DNA from: Betaproteobacteria bacterium
Lineage (GTDB): Bacteria; Pseudomonadota; Gammaproteobacteria; Burkholderiales; Burkholderiaceae
Assembly (NCBI GenBank): GCA_013205155.1
Contig: JABMMT010000071.1
Span: forward strand, 1-12,066
Reading direction: 5' to 3'
DNA length: 12,066 bases
Positions 1 to 6,094 of the stretch are shown piece by piece. The notes under the pieces were generated by a model. The model saw only the letters and a program-made list of their open reading frames with translations. It was not told the origin of the DNA and searched no databases. A program made the position numbers and the translations under genes. The stretch's first letter is position 1; each line of letters begins with the position of its first letter.

Positions 1-243
1 ATTTAAGGCTCCTTTAATTAAAAATATTAGGGTTACTACTTAGATAGTATGTGCCTTAATGATTAAACTTGTGTGACACCAAGCCAATTTCTTTGATTAA
101 AAGTTTTAAATGCCTACCTATTTGTAGTCATTTGGTCATAAAGCTCCAAAATGCTCCAAAAAGGATAAAACTACATTAATCCGTAATAATAAAACGTCAT
201 AAATTAGGATTAATTACTTGATTCAACAAAAAAAGACATCAAG
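1..243. other. AT-rich intergenic stretch, no gene seen
   Basis: I see no convincing coding region here on either strand. The stretch is rich in A and T. It contains a short tandem direct repeat of GCTCCAAAA (143-151 and 153-161). Nothing resembles an intact tRNA, a copy of the tRNA-end repeat found further right, or a strong terminator. Confidence 0.5.
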
Positions 244-418
244 ATGAGCGCACTAAAAGAAGCTCTAGAGAAATTAAGACAGACTGGGTCTATTGCTGGA
301 AGACTTTAGGAATCTGAAGATGAAGGATGTTGAGCAGCTCACCGAGGAAATCAAACAGCAGTATCTTTATGGCAATGGCAAACTCGAGCAGGTGGGCAAG
401 AAACATAAAGAGCATTAA
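244..418 (+). pseudogene. Frame-broken small gene, possible HTH protein remnant
   Basis: Two short reading pieces lie in adjacent frames. Piece one runs 244-309 (begins MSALKEALEKLRQTG, stop TAG at 307). Piece two is open before ATG 320 and ends with TAA at 416-418; its sequence includes TEEIKQQYLYGNGKLEQVG. Reading across a single frameshift near 300-305 would give a charged protein of about 58 residues. The YLYGNGKLEQVGKK stretch resembles the start of a helix-turn-helix, as in phage or plasmid DNA-binding proteins, and stops where the recognition helix should begin. I infer a decayed, truncated gene from a mobile element. It could equally be two unrelated chance ORFs. No good ribosome binding site is visible before 244. 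Confidence 0.3.
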
Positions 419-425
419 CTCGAAG

Positions 426-442
426 TATCGTTTTAAACGATA
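426..442. promoter_or_regulatory. Palindrome, operator-like (left copy)
   Basis: Perfect inverted repeat TATCGTTT-T-AAACGATA: 8-bp arms around a central T. It shares the 13-base core TCGTTTTAAACGA with the palindrome at 2226-2244. It lies just past the arsH stop codon. It is AT-rich in the middle and has no T tract, which argues against an intrinsic terminator. It may be a binding site for a dimeric repressor of a gene lost or outside the window, or one edge of a transferred arsH-arsC-gdx segment. Confidence 0.5.
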
Positions 443-448
443 AACCAA

Positions 449-1159
449 TTAAATGGATCTATGGTTCACTCGCTTGGACAATTCTTCAGCGCTCTCTTTT
501 CGATCGCTGTAGCGATCAGTCAAATAGCTTGAAACTGCGCGAGTCAATAAAGTGAATTTAACTAACTCTTCCATCACATCCACTACACGATCGTAATTAG
601 CCGATGGCTTCATGCGATTATTGTCGTCAAACTCTAAAAATGCTTTTGCTACAGATGATTGATTGGGAATCGTGATCATCCTCATCCATCTGCCCAGAAT
701 TCTCATTTGATTAACCGCATTAAATGATTGCGATCCGCCGCTTACTTGTAATAAAGCAAGAGTCTTGCCTTGAGAGGGCCTTACTGCACCGACACTAAGT
801 GGTATCCAATCTATTTGAGACTTCATTAGTCCTGTCATAGCGCCATGACGCTCGGGACTACTCCAAACCATGCCTTCTGCCCATTGAGCTAGTTCTCTTA
901 ACTCAACTACTTTGGGATGTGTTTCAGGGGCATCATCTACTTGTGGCAATCCATGGGGATTAAAGAACCGTGTTTCACAGCCCATCGCTTTTAATATTCT
1001 TTCGGCTTCTTCTGCTAAAAGGCGACTAAATGATCTTTCTCTAAGTGAGCCATATAAAAGCAATATTTTAGGTGAATAACTTAATGGGGCATTAGCTCGT
1101 AGGTTTTCAAGATCTGGCTTATGAAACAGTTCTTTATCGATATTAGGTAGGTCGGTCAT
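449..1159 (-). CDS. arsH: ArsH-type NADPH-dependent FMN reductase
   Basis: ArsH is a cytosolic flavodoxin-fold FMN protein that uses NADPH. In characterised members it oxidises trivalent organoarsenicals and reduces quinones, giving resistance. The sequence shows the ArsH phosphate-binding loop GSLRERSFSR at about residues 37-46, the long block with WSSPERHGAMTGLMKSQIDW at about 99-118, and QVSGGSQSFN at about 138-147; these are hallmarks separating ArsH from general NADPH:FMN reductases. I chose ATG 1159 (MTDLPNIDKEL), giving 236 residues, the usual ArsH length. Longer in-frame starts at 1201 and 1273 add a hydrophobic, non-conserved extension, and the 1273 start would overlap arsC. No strong Shine-Dalgarno separates the choices. 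It is divergent from arsC, so the pair is likely induced together by arsenic, although no arsR is visible here. Confidence 0.93.
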   Translation of the reverse strand: MTDLPNIDKELFHKPDLENLRANAPLSYSPKILLLYGSLRERSFSRLLAEEAERILKAMGCETRFFNPHGLPQVDDAPETHPKVVELRELAQWAEGMVWSSPERHGAMTGLMKSQIDWIPLSVGAVRPSQGKTLALLQVSGGSQSFNAVNQMRILGRWMRMITIPNQSSVAKAFLEFDDNNRMKPSANYDRVVDVMEELVKFTLLTRAVSSYLTDRYSDRKESAEELSKRVNHRSI

Positions 1160-1264
1160 GGGTAGAGTGTAATGAGTGACTGGGTGTAATAAAACTGTCA
1201 TAGATTTAAAGAATTGATTACGTACAATTAAATAATAACTAACAATTAACTGAGTCCAAGCCAA
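1160..1264. promoter_or_regulatory. arsH-arsC divergent promoter region
   Basis: About 105 bp separate the chosen arsH start from the arsC start, so promoters for both genes should lie here. The DNA is AT-rich, with runs such as AATTAAATAATAACTAACAATTAACT around 1225-1252 that may hold promoter elements, but I cannot fix a clean -35/-10 pair. The palindrome found at 426 and 2226 is absent from this region. Confidence 0.35.
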
Positions 1265-1744
1265 ATGAAGCAATACAACATACTCTTTTTATGTACCCAT
1301 AACTCCGCTCGCTCGGTATTGGGAGAGGCTTTGGCAGCCACGCATCAAAGTGGTTTGTTTGTCGGATATTCCGCAGGATCAACTCCTGGCACTTCAGTCA
1401 ATCCAATTGCGGCTGAACTCACAAAAGAGATGGGATACGATCAAAGCAAGTTGAGAAGCAAGAGCTGGGATGAGTATGGTTTGCCTGATGCTCCCAAGAT
1501 GGATTTTATTGTTACTGTTTGTGATAATGCCGCGGGTGAAATATGTCCAGTATGGCCTGGTAACCCAGCAACTGCTCACTGGGGCTTTTCTGATCCTTCA
1601 CAAGTTCAAGGCAGTGATGAAGAAAAGCGTAAAGCGTTTAAAGATGTCATGATTGGTTTGAAAAAGCGTATTGAGCTCTTGGCCTCTATGCCGCTAGATA
1701 GGCTGGACTCGATGAGCTTAAAAGAGATTCATACTAAGGCTTAA
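1265..1744 (+). CDS. arsC: Arsenate reductase, LMW phosphatase-fold ArsC
   Basis: This reduces arsenate to arsenite in the cytoplasm, using a low-molecular-weight tyrosine phosphatase fold. The P-loop CTHNSARS (C10 to R16, CX5R) is the anion-binding and nucleophile site. WGFSDPS supplies the conserved Asp (D110). C86 and C94 in VCDNAAGEICPVWPG are positioned for the intramolecular disulfide relay of this ArsC class, usually recycled by thioredoxin or, in some members, another thiol system. The length of 159 residues is slightly above the 130-145 typical, the excess being a C-terminal helix. The start ATG 1265 places the P-loop at the standard distance from the N-terminus; no clear Shine-Dalgarno is seen. 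The arsenite exporter expected in the pathway is not in the window unless the MFS protein at 2285 plays that part. Confidence 0.94.
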   Translation: MKQYNILFLCTHNSARSVLGEALAATHQSGLFVGYSAGSTPGTSVNPIAAELTKEMGYDQSKLRSKSWDEYGLPDAPKMDFIVTVCDNAAGEICPVWPGNPATAHWGFSDPSQVQGSDEEKRKAFKDVMIGLKKRIELLASMPLDRLDSMSLKEIHTKA

Positions 1745-1753
1745 TTTTTAGCT

Positions 1754-1808
1754 AGAGTCAGACATCCTTGGCCCTAGTTCGATTCCGCCCCGAGCCACCA
1801 AGAAGCAC
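1754..1808 (+). repeat. tRNA 3'-end repeat copy A, no terminator
   Basis: This matches the T-arm and acceptor end of tRNA-Phe-like sequence: TTCGATTCCGCCCC followed by GAGCCACCAAGAA, with CCA at 1798-1800. About 20 upstream bases (GAGTCAGACATCCTTGGCCC) also match copy G. Unlike the later copies it is not followed by a terminator hairpin; the gdx stop codon begins 19 bp after the repeat. There is no 5' half of a tRNA upstream, so it is a fragment, not a tRNA gene. Confidence 0.8.
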
Positions 1809-1826
1809 AATAACTCACTTGGCGAT

Positions 1827-2141
1827 TTATCCCATCTTCAGCAAAATTACACCAAGCAGAATCAAGGCGGCGCCGATCCAGCGAACTGGAATATTGGGGT
1901 CTCCAAAAACCAGAACACCAATGGCAAAAGTACCCACTGCGCCAATGGATGTCCATACCGCATACGCTGTGCCAATAGGAATGCCTTTTAATGAATACCA
2001 AAGCAAGAATCCGCTCAATACCATGCTTATTCCAGCCAAAGCAATGCCCCAGATTTTCATGCTGGGATTGTTTGATAGCTTTAATCCAAGCGGCCAACCA
2101 ATCTCAAAAACACCTGCCATTAATAAAGATAGCCAGTACAT
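1827..2141 (-). CDS. gdx: SMR-family exporter, guanidinium (Gdx/SugE) type
   Basis: A small multidrug resistance protein of 104 residues with four transmembrane helices, acting as an antiparallel homodimer in the inner membrane. The central Glu lies in AGVFEIGWPLGLK in helix 1, and GTAYAVWTSIGAVGTFAIG with FGDPNIP marks the Gdx/SugE subgroup rather than EmrE. Characterised Gdx members export guanidinium in exchange for protons. I chose ATG 2141 (MYWLSLLMAGVFE) because it matches family length; an in-frame ATG at 2171 adds ten unrelated residues. It points away from the MFS gene, with the palindrome at 2226 between them, so the two are probably co-regulated. No guanidine riboswitch is apparent upstream. 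Confidence 0.9.
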   Translation of the reverse strand: MYWLSLLMAGVFEIGWPLGLKLSNNPSMKIWGIALAGISMVLSGFLLWYSLKGIPIGTAYAVWTSIGAVGTFAIGVLVFGDPNIPVRWIGAALILLGVILLKMG

Positions 2142-2225
2142 GTTGAGCCTAGAGTTAATCGAAAAATTCACTTTATCAAAGTTTTTCAGGCTTTAAAATA
2201 GGATTACACGTCCCTGTGTCAATCG

Positions 2226-2244
2226 ATGTCGTTTTAAACGACAT
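2226..2244. promoter_or_regulatory. Palindromic operator candidate between gdx and MFS gene
   Basis: Perfect inverted repeat ATGTCGTTT-T-AAACGACAT with 9-bp arms around a central T. It sits 85 bp upstream of the gdx start and 40 bp upstream of the MFS start, in their shared promoter region. It carries the same 13-base core as the palindrome at 426-442. Its position and symmetry fit a dimeric repressor such as a TetR or ArsR family protein; the regulator itself is not in the window. Confidence 0.6.
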
Positions 2245-2284
2245 ATACGCTACTATTAAATTATTAATAGTTAATGCTTCAAAT

Positions 2285-3451
2285 ATGAGCCAATCTAAAA
2301 AAATCATTGTCTATATCAATATAGCCCACTTCATAGATCATTACGCTATGCTGATCTTTGCGGCAGCAGTGATTATTATTGCCCCTACTTTTAATATGAA
2401 GTACGGAGAATTACTTCCGTATGCTACCCCTGGATTTATTGCTTTTGGCGCAGGCTCATTGCTTGCAGGATGGCTAGGCGATAAGTGGAGTCGTCGCAAT
2501 ATGATGGCCATTTTCTTTTTCGGAATGGGGCTAACCCTTTTTGGCGTTTCTTTTATTCAAACACCGCTGCAATTAGGCGTCATGCTTTTATTGATTGGCA
2601 TGATTGCCTCCATTTACCATCCAGTTGGAACTGCTATGCTTGTTTCCAATGCCGAAAAATTAGGAAAAGAAATGGGCATCAATGGCGTTTGGGGAAATAT
2701 TGGTGTCGCTTCTTCAGCCCTTATCACTGGCATTATCACTGAATACTTTGGATGGCGTATTGCGTTTCTAGTGCCCGCAGTCGTTTGCTTGGTTGTTGGT
2801 TTTTTATATGTACGAAGTATTCCAAGCTCAGTTGATCAGATTGTTAAAAAATCTTCAGCCGGCTCAGCTCGGGTATCAAAGTCGGTAATGATATGGGTCG
2901 TGGTATCTCTTGTCATAACAGTCATCGCCAGCTCCACGACTTTTAATGCGATTACAGTCGCTTTGCCAAAATTATTTCAAGAGAGACTTTCAAACTTAAC
3001 AGCTAATACCGCAACTTTGGGAATCATTACTTTTTTTGTGTACTTATCTGGAGCCCTTGCTCAATACATCATTGGAAACTTACTAGATAAGTACTCTCTT
3101 AAAAATGTATTTTTGCCTTTAGCCATTGTGATTGTTCCAACACTGTATTTGGCTTCAACAATAAGCGATTATTGGCTGATTATTTTAGCGATTGTTATTA
3201 TTGTGGCCATCTTTGGGCAGGTGACAGTAAACGATACGATGCTTGGCAAATATACGGCTGATGAGTGGAGAGGTCGTGCCTATGCGGCAAGATACTTTTT
3301 AGGTTTTACTGCCGCAGGACTATCAGTGGGCTTGGTCTCCATTCTTTATAACCAAGGCGGTTTTGATTTGATGCTAAAGGCGATTGCTGGACTGAGCTTA
3401 CTTACGGTTGTTGGGGCAGTTATTTTTCCTAAAGAAGATAGGAAAAGCTAA
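2285..3451 (+). CDS. MFS transporter, 12 TM helices
   Basis: An inner-membrane major facilitator superfamily transporter of 388 residues. MFS motif A, GWLGDKWSRRN, falls at about residues 62-72 between TM2 and TM3; hydrophobic segments throughout fit twelve helices with a central loop around residue 180-200 (SSVDQIVKKSSAGSARVSK). The conserved N-terminal HFIDHYAMLIF suggests the drug-efflux-like MFS branch, but the substrate cannot be read from the sequence. I chose ATG 2285 (MSQSKKIIVY); an upstream start at 2216 would read through the palindrome and adds a non-conserved 23-residue leader. Its neighbours suggest export of a toxic compound, perhaps an arsenical or a cationic drug. This is inference from context only. 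Confidence 0.85.
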   Translation: MSQSKKIIVYINIAHFIDHYAMLIFAAAVIIIAPTFNMKYGELLPYATPGFIAFGAGSLLAGWLGDKWSRRNMMAIFFFGMGLTLFGVSFIQTPLQLGVMLLLIGMIASIYHPVGTAMLVSNAEKLGKEMGINGVWGNIGVASSALITGIITEYFGWRIAFLVPAVVCLVVGFLYVRSIPSSVDQIVKKSSAGSARVSKSVMIWVVVSLVITVIASSTTFNAITVALPKLFQERLSNLTANTATLGIITFFVYLSGALAQYIIGNLLDKYSLKNVFLPLAIVIVPTLYLASTISDYWLIILAIVIIVAIFGQVTVNDTMLGKYTADEWRGRAYAARYFLGFTAAGLSVGLVSILYNQGGFDLMLKAIAGLSLLTVVGAVIFPKEDRKS

Positions 3452-3641
3452 GTAATTTAAGGGCATGCTACTTTGATAAAAATCAATACGCAATTTCTGC
3501 GCACTGAGAAATTACCCCTCGCAAGATTATGATTTCATGGAAAATTTGACTGGCACAAGGATGCATAATGTTTAGACAAGTCTAGACTGGCGGCCCAAGC
3601 CCTTGAAAGTAAAGCTACTTACGTAATAAGGCCTAACTTTC

Positions 3642-3666
3642 TATGTTCTCCTTAAAGCAGAACATA
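3642..3666. promoter_or_regulatory. Inverted repeat TATGTTCT / AGAACATA
   Basis: Eight-base arms at 3642-3649 and 3659-3666 are perfectly complementary around a 9-base loop. There is no T tract right after it, so it is a weak terminator at best. It could be an operator or an RNA hairpin. It lies 190 bp past the MFS stop and 250 bp before the DUF4337 gene. Confidence 0.35.
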
Positions 3667-3704
3667 TTTGCTTATGAGTGCCATCAATCGGAGGCTCAAA
3701 TGCT

Positions 3705-3800
3705 ATGGCTTGGCTAATCTATTTGGGGCAGAGCAGCCACAAAATTGAGCTAAAGAGAGCAATATTATTAAAAATACTTTTTTTATTTATAGCTCATTAG
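3705..3800 (+). CDS. Possible 31-residue membrane peptide
   Basis: ATG 3705 is preceded by GGAGG at 3690-3694, ten bases upstream, one of the best Shine-Dalgarno matches in the window. The product begins MAWLIYLGQSSHKIELKRA and ends in a hydrophobic stretch (ILLKILFLFIA). It matches no family I know and may be chance; it is listed because of the ribosome binding site and the membrane-like C-terminus. Confidence 0.15.
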   Translation: MAWLIYLGQSSHKIELKRAILLKILFLFIAH

Positions 3801-3918
3801 AAGTGCTTAAGTGGATTCTTGTTCTAGAAAGCAACATCAGCATTTGGACTAGCTTGATGGCAAAATACCTTATTAACTATCATTTTGTAATTAAGCACCA
3901 ACATATTTTGAGAATTTT

Positions 3919-4512
3919 ATGAACCCTGAAAAAGCTGCGGATATAGTTGAAAAAGAAGGCGATTCACAGCCACATCTGAAAAAAGCAATAGTGATCTCTA
4001 TTTTGGCAATGGTTTTAGCATTTGCAAGCTTGGGAACAGCTAGGACATCAAAATTATTAGCAGTGAGTAATATTCAACTTTCTAATACCAATACAATTTA
4101 TGAGTTTAGAGCTTTGCGTCAATTAGTATTAAATATAGCCATTGATTCATTCAATTACGATCTGAGCAATATTTCACTCAATAAAAATACTGCAATTAAC
4201 CAAGGATCCTTGAAGGGCATGCAACAAATTATTCACGGCTATGAAAAACAAATAAAGAGCCTTGAAAGTGACGAAAATCGCGATGATGATAAGCAGCACT
4301 TACAAACAAAATTAAATGTTCTTGCAGACCTTATTCAAACTACAAAAGAGAAAAATGAACGTTTTGAATATGCTGAAGTAGCCTTACAAATTGCCATTGT
4401 GCTAGTTTCTGCATCGATAATTTCTTCAGCTGCCCTCCTGCTTTGGTGCGGTATTGGCATTGGTTTTATCGGATCAATACTTACATTAAATGGCTATTTG
4501 CTATTTTTCTAG
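3919..4512 (+). CDS. DUF4337-like membrane protein
   Basis: A 197-residue protein with one hydrophobic helix near the N-terminus (about 23-41), a long polar, helical middle with coiled-coil character (about 60-150), and two hydrophobic helices at the C-terminus (about 154-176 and 177-197). The arrangement, and the sequence FEYAEVALQIAIVLVSASIISS leading into the last helices, resemble DUF4337 proteins, whose function is unknown. The start ATG 3919 follows AGAATTTT with no clear Shine-Dalgarno. The gene stands alone, with repeat B and its terminator just downstream. Family assignment is from memory of the pattern; function is unknown. Confidence 0.7.
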   Translation: MNPEKAADIVEKEGDSQPHLKKAIVISILAMVLAFASLGTARTSKLLAVSNIQLSNTNTIYEFRALRQLVLNIAIDSFNYDLSNISLNKNTAINQGSLKGMQQIIHGYEKQIKSLESDENRDDDKQHLQTKLNVLADLIQTTKEKNERFEYAEVALQIAIVLVSASIISSAALLLWCGIGIGFIGSILTLNGYLLFF

Positions 4513-4542
4513 CAAATATAGTTGCGTGAAGCACTTTAATTA

Positions 4543-4620
4543 AAGTCGAATACCCTAGGCCCTTTTCAACTCTGCCTCAGGTCACCAACACACTCCAAAA
4601 CTACCTACGGGTGGTTTTCA
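4543..4620 (+). repeat. tRNA 3'-end repeat copy B (degenerate)
   Basis: The most diverged copy: GTCGAATACCCTAGGCCC, then TCAACTCTGCCTCAGGTCACCAA where others have TCGATTCCGCCCYAGGCCACCAAG, with the CCA-equivalent ending at 4587. The upstream part matches copies A and G. It is followed by the usual hairpin and by downstream similarity to copies D and G (GGATGG-TCTCAATTAG at 4653-4669). Confidence 0.7.
4597..4620 (+). terminator. Terminator of copy B
   Basis: Arms AAAACTACC (4597-4605) and GGTGGTTTT (4610-4618) pair with one G-U wobble around a four-base loop. The T run is short (TTTTCA), so it is weaker than in copies F and G. It would end transcription of the DUF4337 gene. Confidence 0.6.
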
Positions 4621-4627
4621 TTTGGGC

Positions 4628-4656
4628 TTGCAGTATAGAGGGCTAAAGATTAGGAT
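4628..4656 (+). promoter_or_regulatory. Sigma-70-like promoter for SGNH gene
   Basis: TTGCAG (-35) at 4628-4633, a 17-bp spacer, and TAGGAT (-10) at 4651-4656. Transcription would begin near 4663, about 20 bases before ATG 4684. It lies just past the terminator of copy B, so terminator and promoter form one insulating block between genes. Confidence 0.5.
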
Positions 4657-4683
4657 GGTCTCAATTAGTCCAAGATACCCATC

Positions 4684-5274
4684 ATGAAACAACTTATCAT
4701 TTCCCTAGCTTTTGTATTACTTTCAACAAATTCATTTGCTTTTGAAATCTTTGCCTTAGGTACAAGTAATACTAACTGCCGCGCAGGCGGTCATGCCTAT
4801 ACAAATACCTTAAGCGAGCTATTAACTGCCCAGGGAATAAATGCAAGTGTTCTAAATGCTGGCATTGACGGCGATAGGCCAACCTTTATGCTAAATCGTC
4901 TTGAGCAAGGGCTGAAGAACTACCCAAACATTAAGCTAGTTCTATTTGAGCCTGGCCCAAATGAGCAAAATAAACGCTTCAATCTCGAATATACCGAAAA
5001 AATATTAGCCTATCTTCAGGAAATAAAAATGCCGACGATCTATTCTTCAACTACCTTTGCGCAAACGGCAGAAGAGGCAGAAATGACTGCCAAAAAATAT
5101 GGGGCCTACTATTATGGAAATTGGTCTAGAAGCGTTCCAAGAGATAGGGAGAATTACACCTTCGATGGTGTAAAGAGCCCATCAGGACACATGGCCGCGA
5201 AAGGTTGCGCACTATGGGCCAAAAATACACTCCCACTCATCCTTCAGGTGATTAAAGAGAAGAATATTCAATAG
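4684..5274 (+). CDS. Secreted SGNH/GDSL-type hydrolase-like protein
   Basis: A 196-residue exported protein with a clear signal peptide (about 1-19, cut after SFA). The mature part begins FEIFALGTSNT, where GTSN (S28) replaces the usual GDS nucleophile block. G60 in NAGIDGD fits block II, and GPNE (N93) stands for the GxND block III. Near the C-terminus D161 is followed by VK instead of the usual DxxH, while a nearby GHM (H169) may supply the His. It probably acts on an ester or acyl substrate in the periplasm, but the altered blocks leave activity uncertain. It is the only gene between copies B and C of the repeat, with its own promoter. The start is fixed by the signal peptide. Confidence 0.75.
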   Translation: MKQLIISLAFVLLSTNSFAFEIFALGTSNTNCRAGGHAYTNTLSELLTAQGINASVLNAGIDGDRPTFMLNRLEQGLKNYPNIKLVLFEPGPNEQNKRFNLEYTEKILAYLQEIKMPTIYSSTTFAQTAEEAEMTAKKYGAYYYGNWSRSVPRDRENYTFDGVKSPSGHMAAKGCALWAKNTLPLILQVIKEKNIQ

Positions 5275-5277
5275 GAT

Positions 5278-5330
5278 TCAGTAACCTCAGGCCTTAGTCG
5301 ATTCCGCCCCAGGCCACCAAGATTCAAATA
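5278..5330 (+). repeat. tRNA 3'-end repeat copy C
   Basis: TAGTCGATTCCGCCCC followed by AGGCCACCAAGATTC, with CCA at 5317-5319. This is among the copies closest to a real tRNA-Phe end. It begins four bases after the SGNH stop codon. Beyond CCAAGATTC it departs from the others: the usual AAAACCACC hairpin is replaced by a different terminator. Confidence 0.8.
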
Positions 5331-5360
5331 ATGCCCTGCTTCGTGCGGGACATTTTTTTT
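5331..5360. terminator. Terminator after copy C
   Basis: An imperfect GC-rich hairpin, ATGCCCTGC-TTCG-TGCGGGACAT, with small bulges, is followed by eight T residues. It lies between two converging genes (SGNH on plus, dps on minus). Its sequence is unlike the AAAACCACC hairpin of the other copies, so it may have come in with the dps segment. Confidence 0.75.
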
Positions 5361-5374
5361 CGGTCGGGCAAAAC

Positions 5375-5878
5375 TTAATCCTCCAGAATACTTCTGAGCA
5401 TCCAGGCAGTTTTCTCATGAATATCTAGGCGTTGCGTTAAGAGATCCGCAGTAGGCTGATCATTTGCTTTATCCACCAAGGAGAAAAGTTTGCGTGCAGT
5501 TTTGGCTGTAGCTTCTTGGGCTTTCACAAGGTAACGAACCATTTCAAGGGCTTTTGGAGTTCCGCTGACTTCTGCAATGGAAGTCAGCTTTGAAAATTCT
5601 TTATAAGTAGCAGGTGCTGGCTCTCCTAGCGCTCGAATTCGTTCTGCTATCAAGTCTAAGGCCGCCCATTGTTCTGTGTATTGAGCCATAAACATGGTGT
5701 GAAGCGTATTAAACATCGGCCCTGTGACGTTCCAGTGAAAATTATGCGTCATCAGATAGAGGGAATAACTATCGGCCAAGAGTTCAGACAAGCCTTTTGC
5801 AATAGCTTTGCGATCTTTCTCATTAATTCCGATGTCAATTTTTGATGCCAAAGATTTTGTAGCCACTATTTTCTCCAT
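5375..5878 (-). CDS. dps: Dps-family ferritin-like protein
   Basis: Dps proteins form 12-subunit shells that oxidise Fe2+ with peroxide and store iron, protecting DNA in stress. The signature HNFHWNVTGPMFNTLH is present (H48, W49, H60), as are D75 and E79 in LDLIAERIRALG, matching E. coli H51, H63, D78 and E82 of the ferroxidase site shared between two subunits. The position four residues after H60, an acidic ligand (D67) in E. coli, is Met64 here. The N-terminal tail (MEKIVATKSLASK) is short with a few Lys. Length 167 is normal. It is the only gene between copies C and D and runs against the direction of the repeats. TACTAGTA and CATATAAT on the minus strand upstream (5928-5952) may belong to its promoter. 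Confidence 0.93.
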   Translation of the reverse strand: MEKIVATKSLASKIDIGINEKDRKAIAKGLSELLADSYSLYLMTHNFHWNVTGPMFNTLHTMFMAQYTEQWAALDLIAERIRALGEPAPATYKEFSKLTSIAEVSGTPKALEMVRYLVKAQEATAKTARKLFSLVDKANDQPTADLLTQRLDIHEKTAWMLRSILED

Positions 5879-5959
5879 TATTGTGAATAGCTATAAGCTT
5901 GAGTTGAACTTATTCCTTATTACTATACTAGTACAAGCATAAAGATTATATGAAATTGT

Positions 5960-6003
5960 TTGTCTCCAGTAGTTTGATTCTGCCCGGGTCACCAAGATTC
6001 TAT
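5960..6003 (+). repeat. tRNA 3'-end repeat copy D
   Basis: AGTTTGATTCTGCCCGGGTCACCAAG, with CCA at 5992-5994. It lies upstream of dps and downstream of the 6095-6859 gene, both on the minus strand, so here it does not follow the 3' end of a plus-strand gene. That indicates the repeats mark segment borders rather than simply ending genes. Similarity resumes past the hairpin: GGATGG-CTCAATTAAG at 6048-6063 matches copy B. Confidence 0.75.
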
Positions 6004-6026
6004 AAACCACCTAAGGGTGGTTTTTT
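6004..6026 (+). terminator. Terminator of copy D
   Basis: Arms AAACCACC (6004-6011) and GGTGGTTT (6016-6023) pair perfectly around TAAG and run into six T residues. Plus-strand polarity is best, but AAA before the stem gives a short T run on the minus strand, so it may also weakly stop transcription of the minus-strand gene ending at 6095. Confidence 0.75.
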
Positions 6027-6094
6027 CATTTGCACTGCCCTTAGATAGGATGGCTCAATTAAGGCGATCGTCTAGTTGTAGGAGACTTGACCAC

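Larger units (their letters stand above)
3452..3918. other. 467-bp gene-poor stretch with inverted repeats
   Basis: There is no convincing conserved gene. Visible elements are a 10-bp palindrome AGTCTAGACT (3579-3588) preceded by a TAGAC-AA-GTCTA inverted repeat, an 8-bp-arm hairpin at 3642-3666, and one very small ORF with a ribosome-binding-like sequence (3705-3800). No copy of the tRNA-end repeat is recognised here, so the regular punctuation of the array begins only at 4543. Confidence 0.5.

Noticed and set aside
426..442. dif/pdif-type Xer site
   Set aside because: The arms and central spacing do not fit the 11-6-11 Xer site layout; the symmetry is a simple palindrome around one T.
1160..1273. 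N-terminal extension of ArsH up to 1273
   Set aside because: It overlaps the arsC start and adds 38 non-conserved residues; ATG 1159 gives the normal family length.
1774..2097. Second minus-strand ORF over gdx
   Set aside because: Alternate frame of the same gene; no recognisable domain.
1768..2196. Plus-strand ORF over gdx
   Set aside because: Shadow of the SMR gene; low-complexity proline and isoleucine-rich product, no motif, and gdx is clearly real on the other strand.
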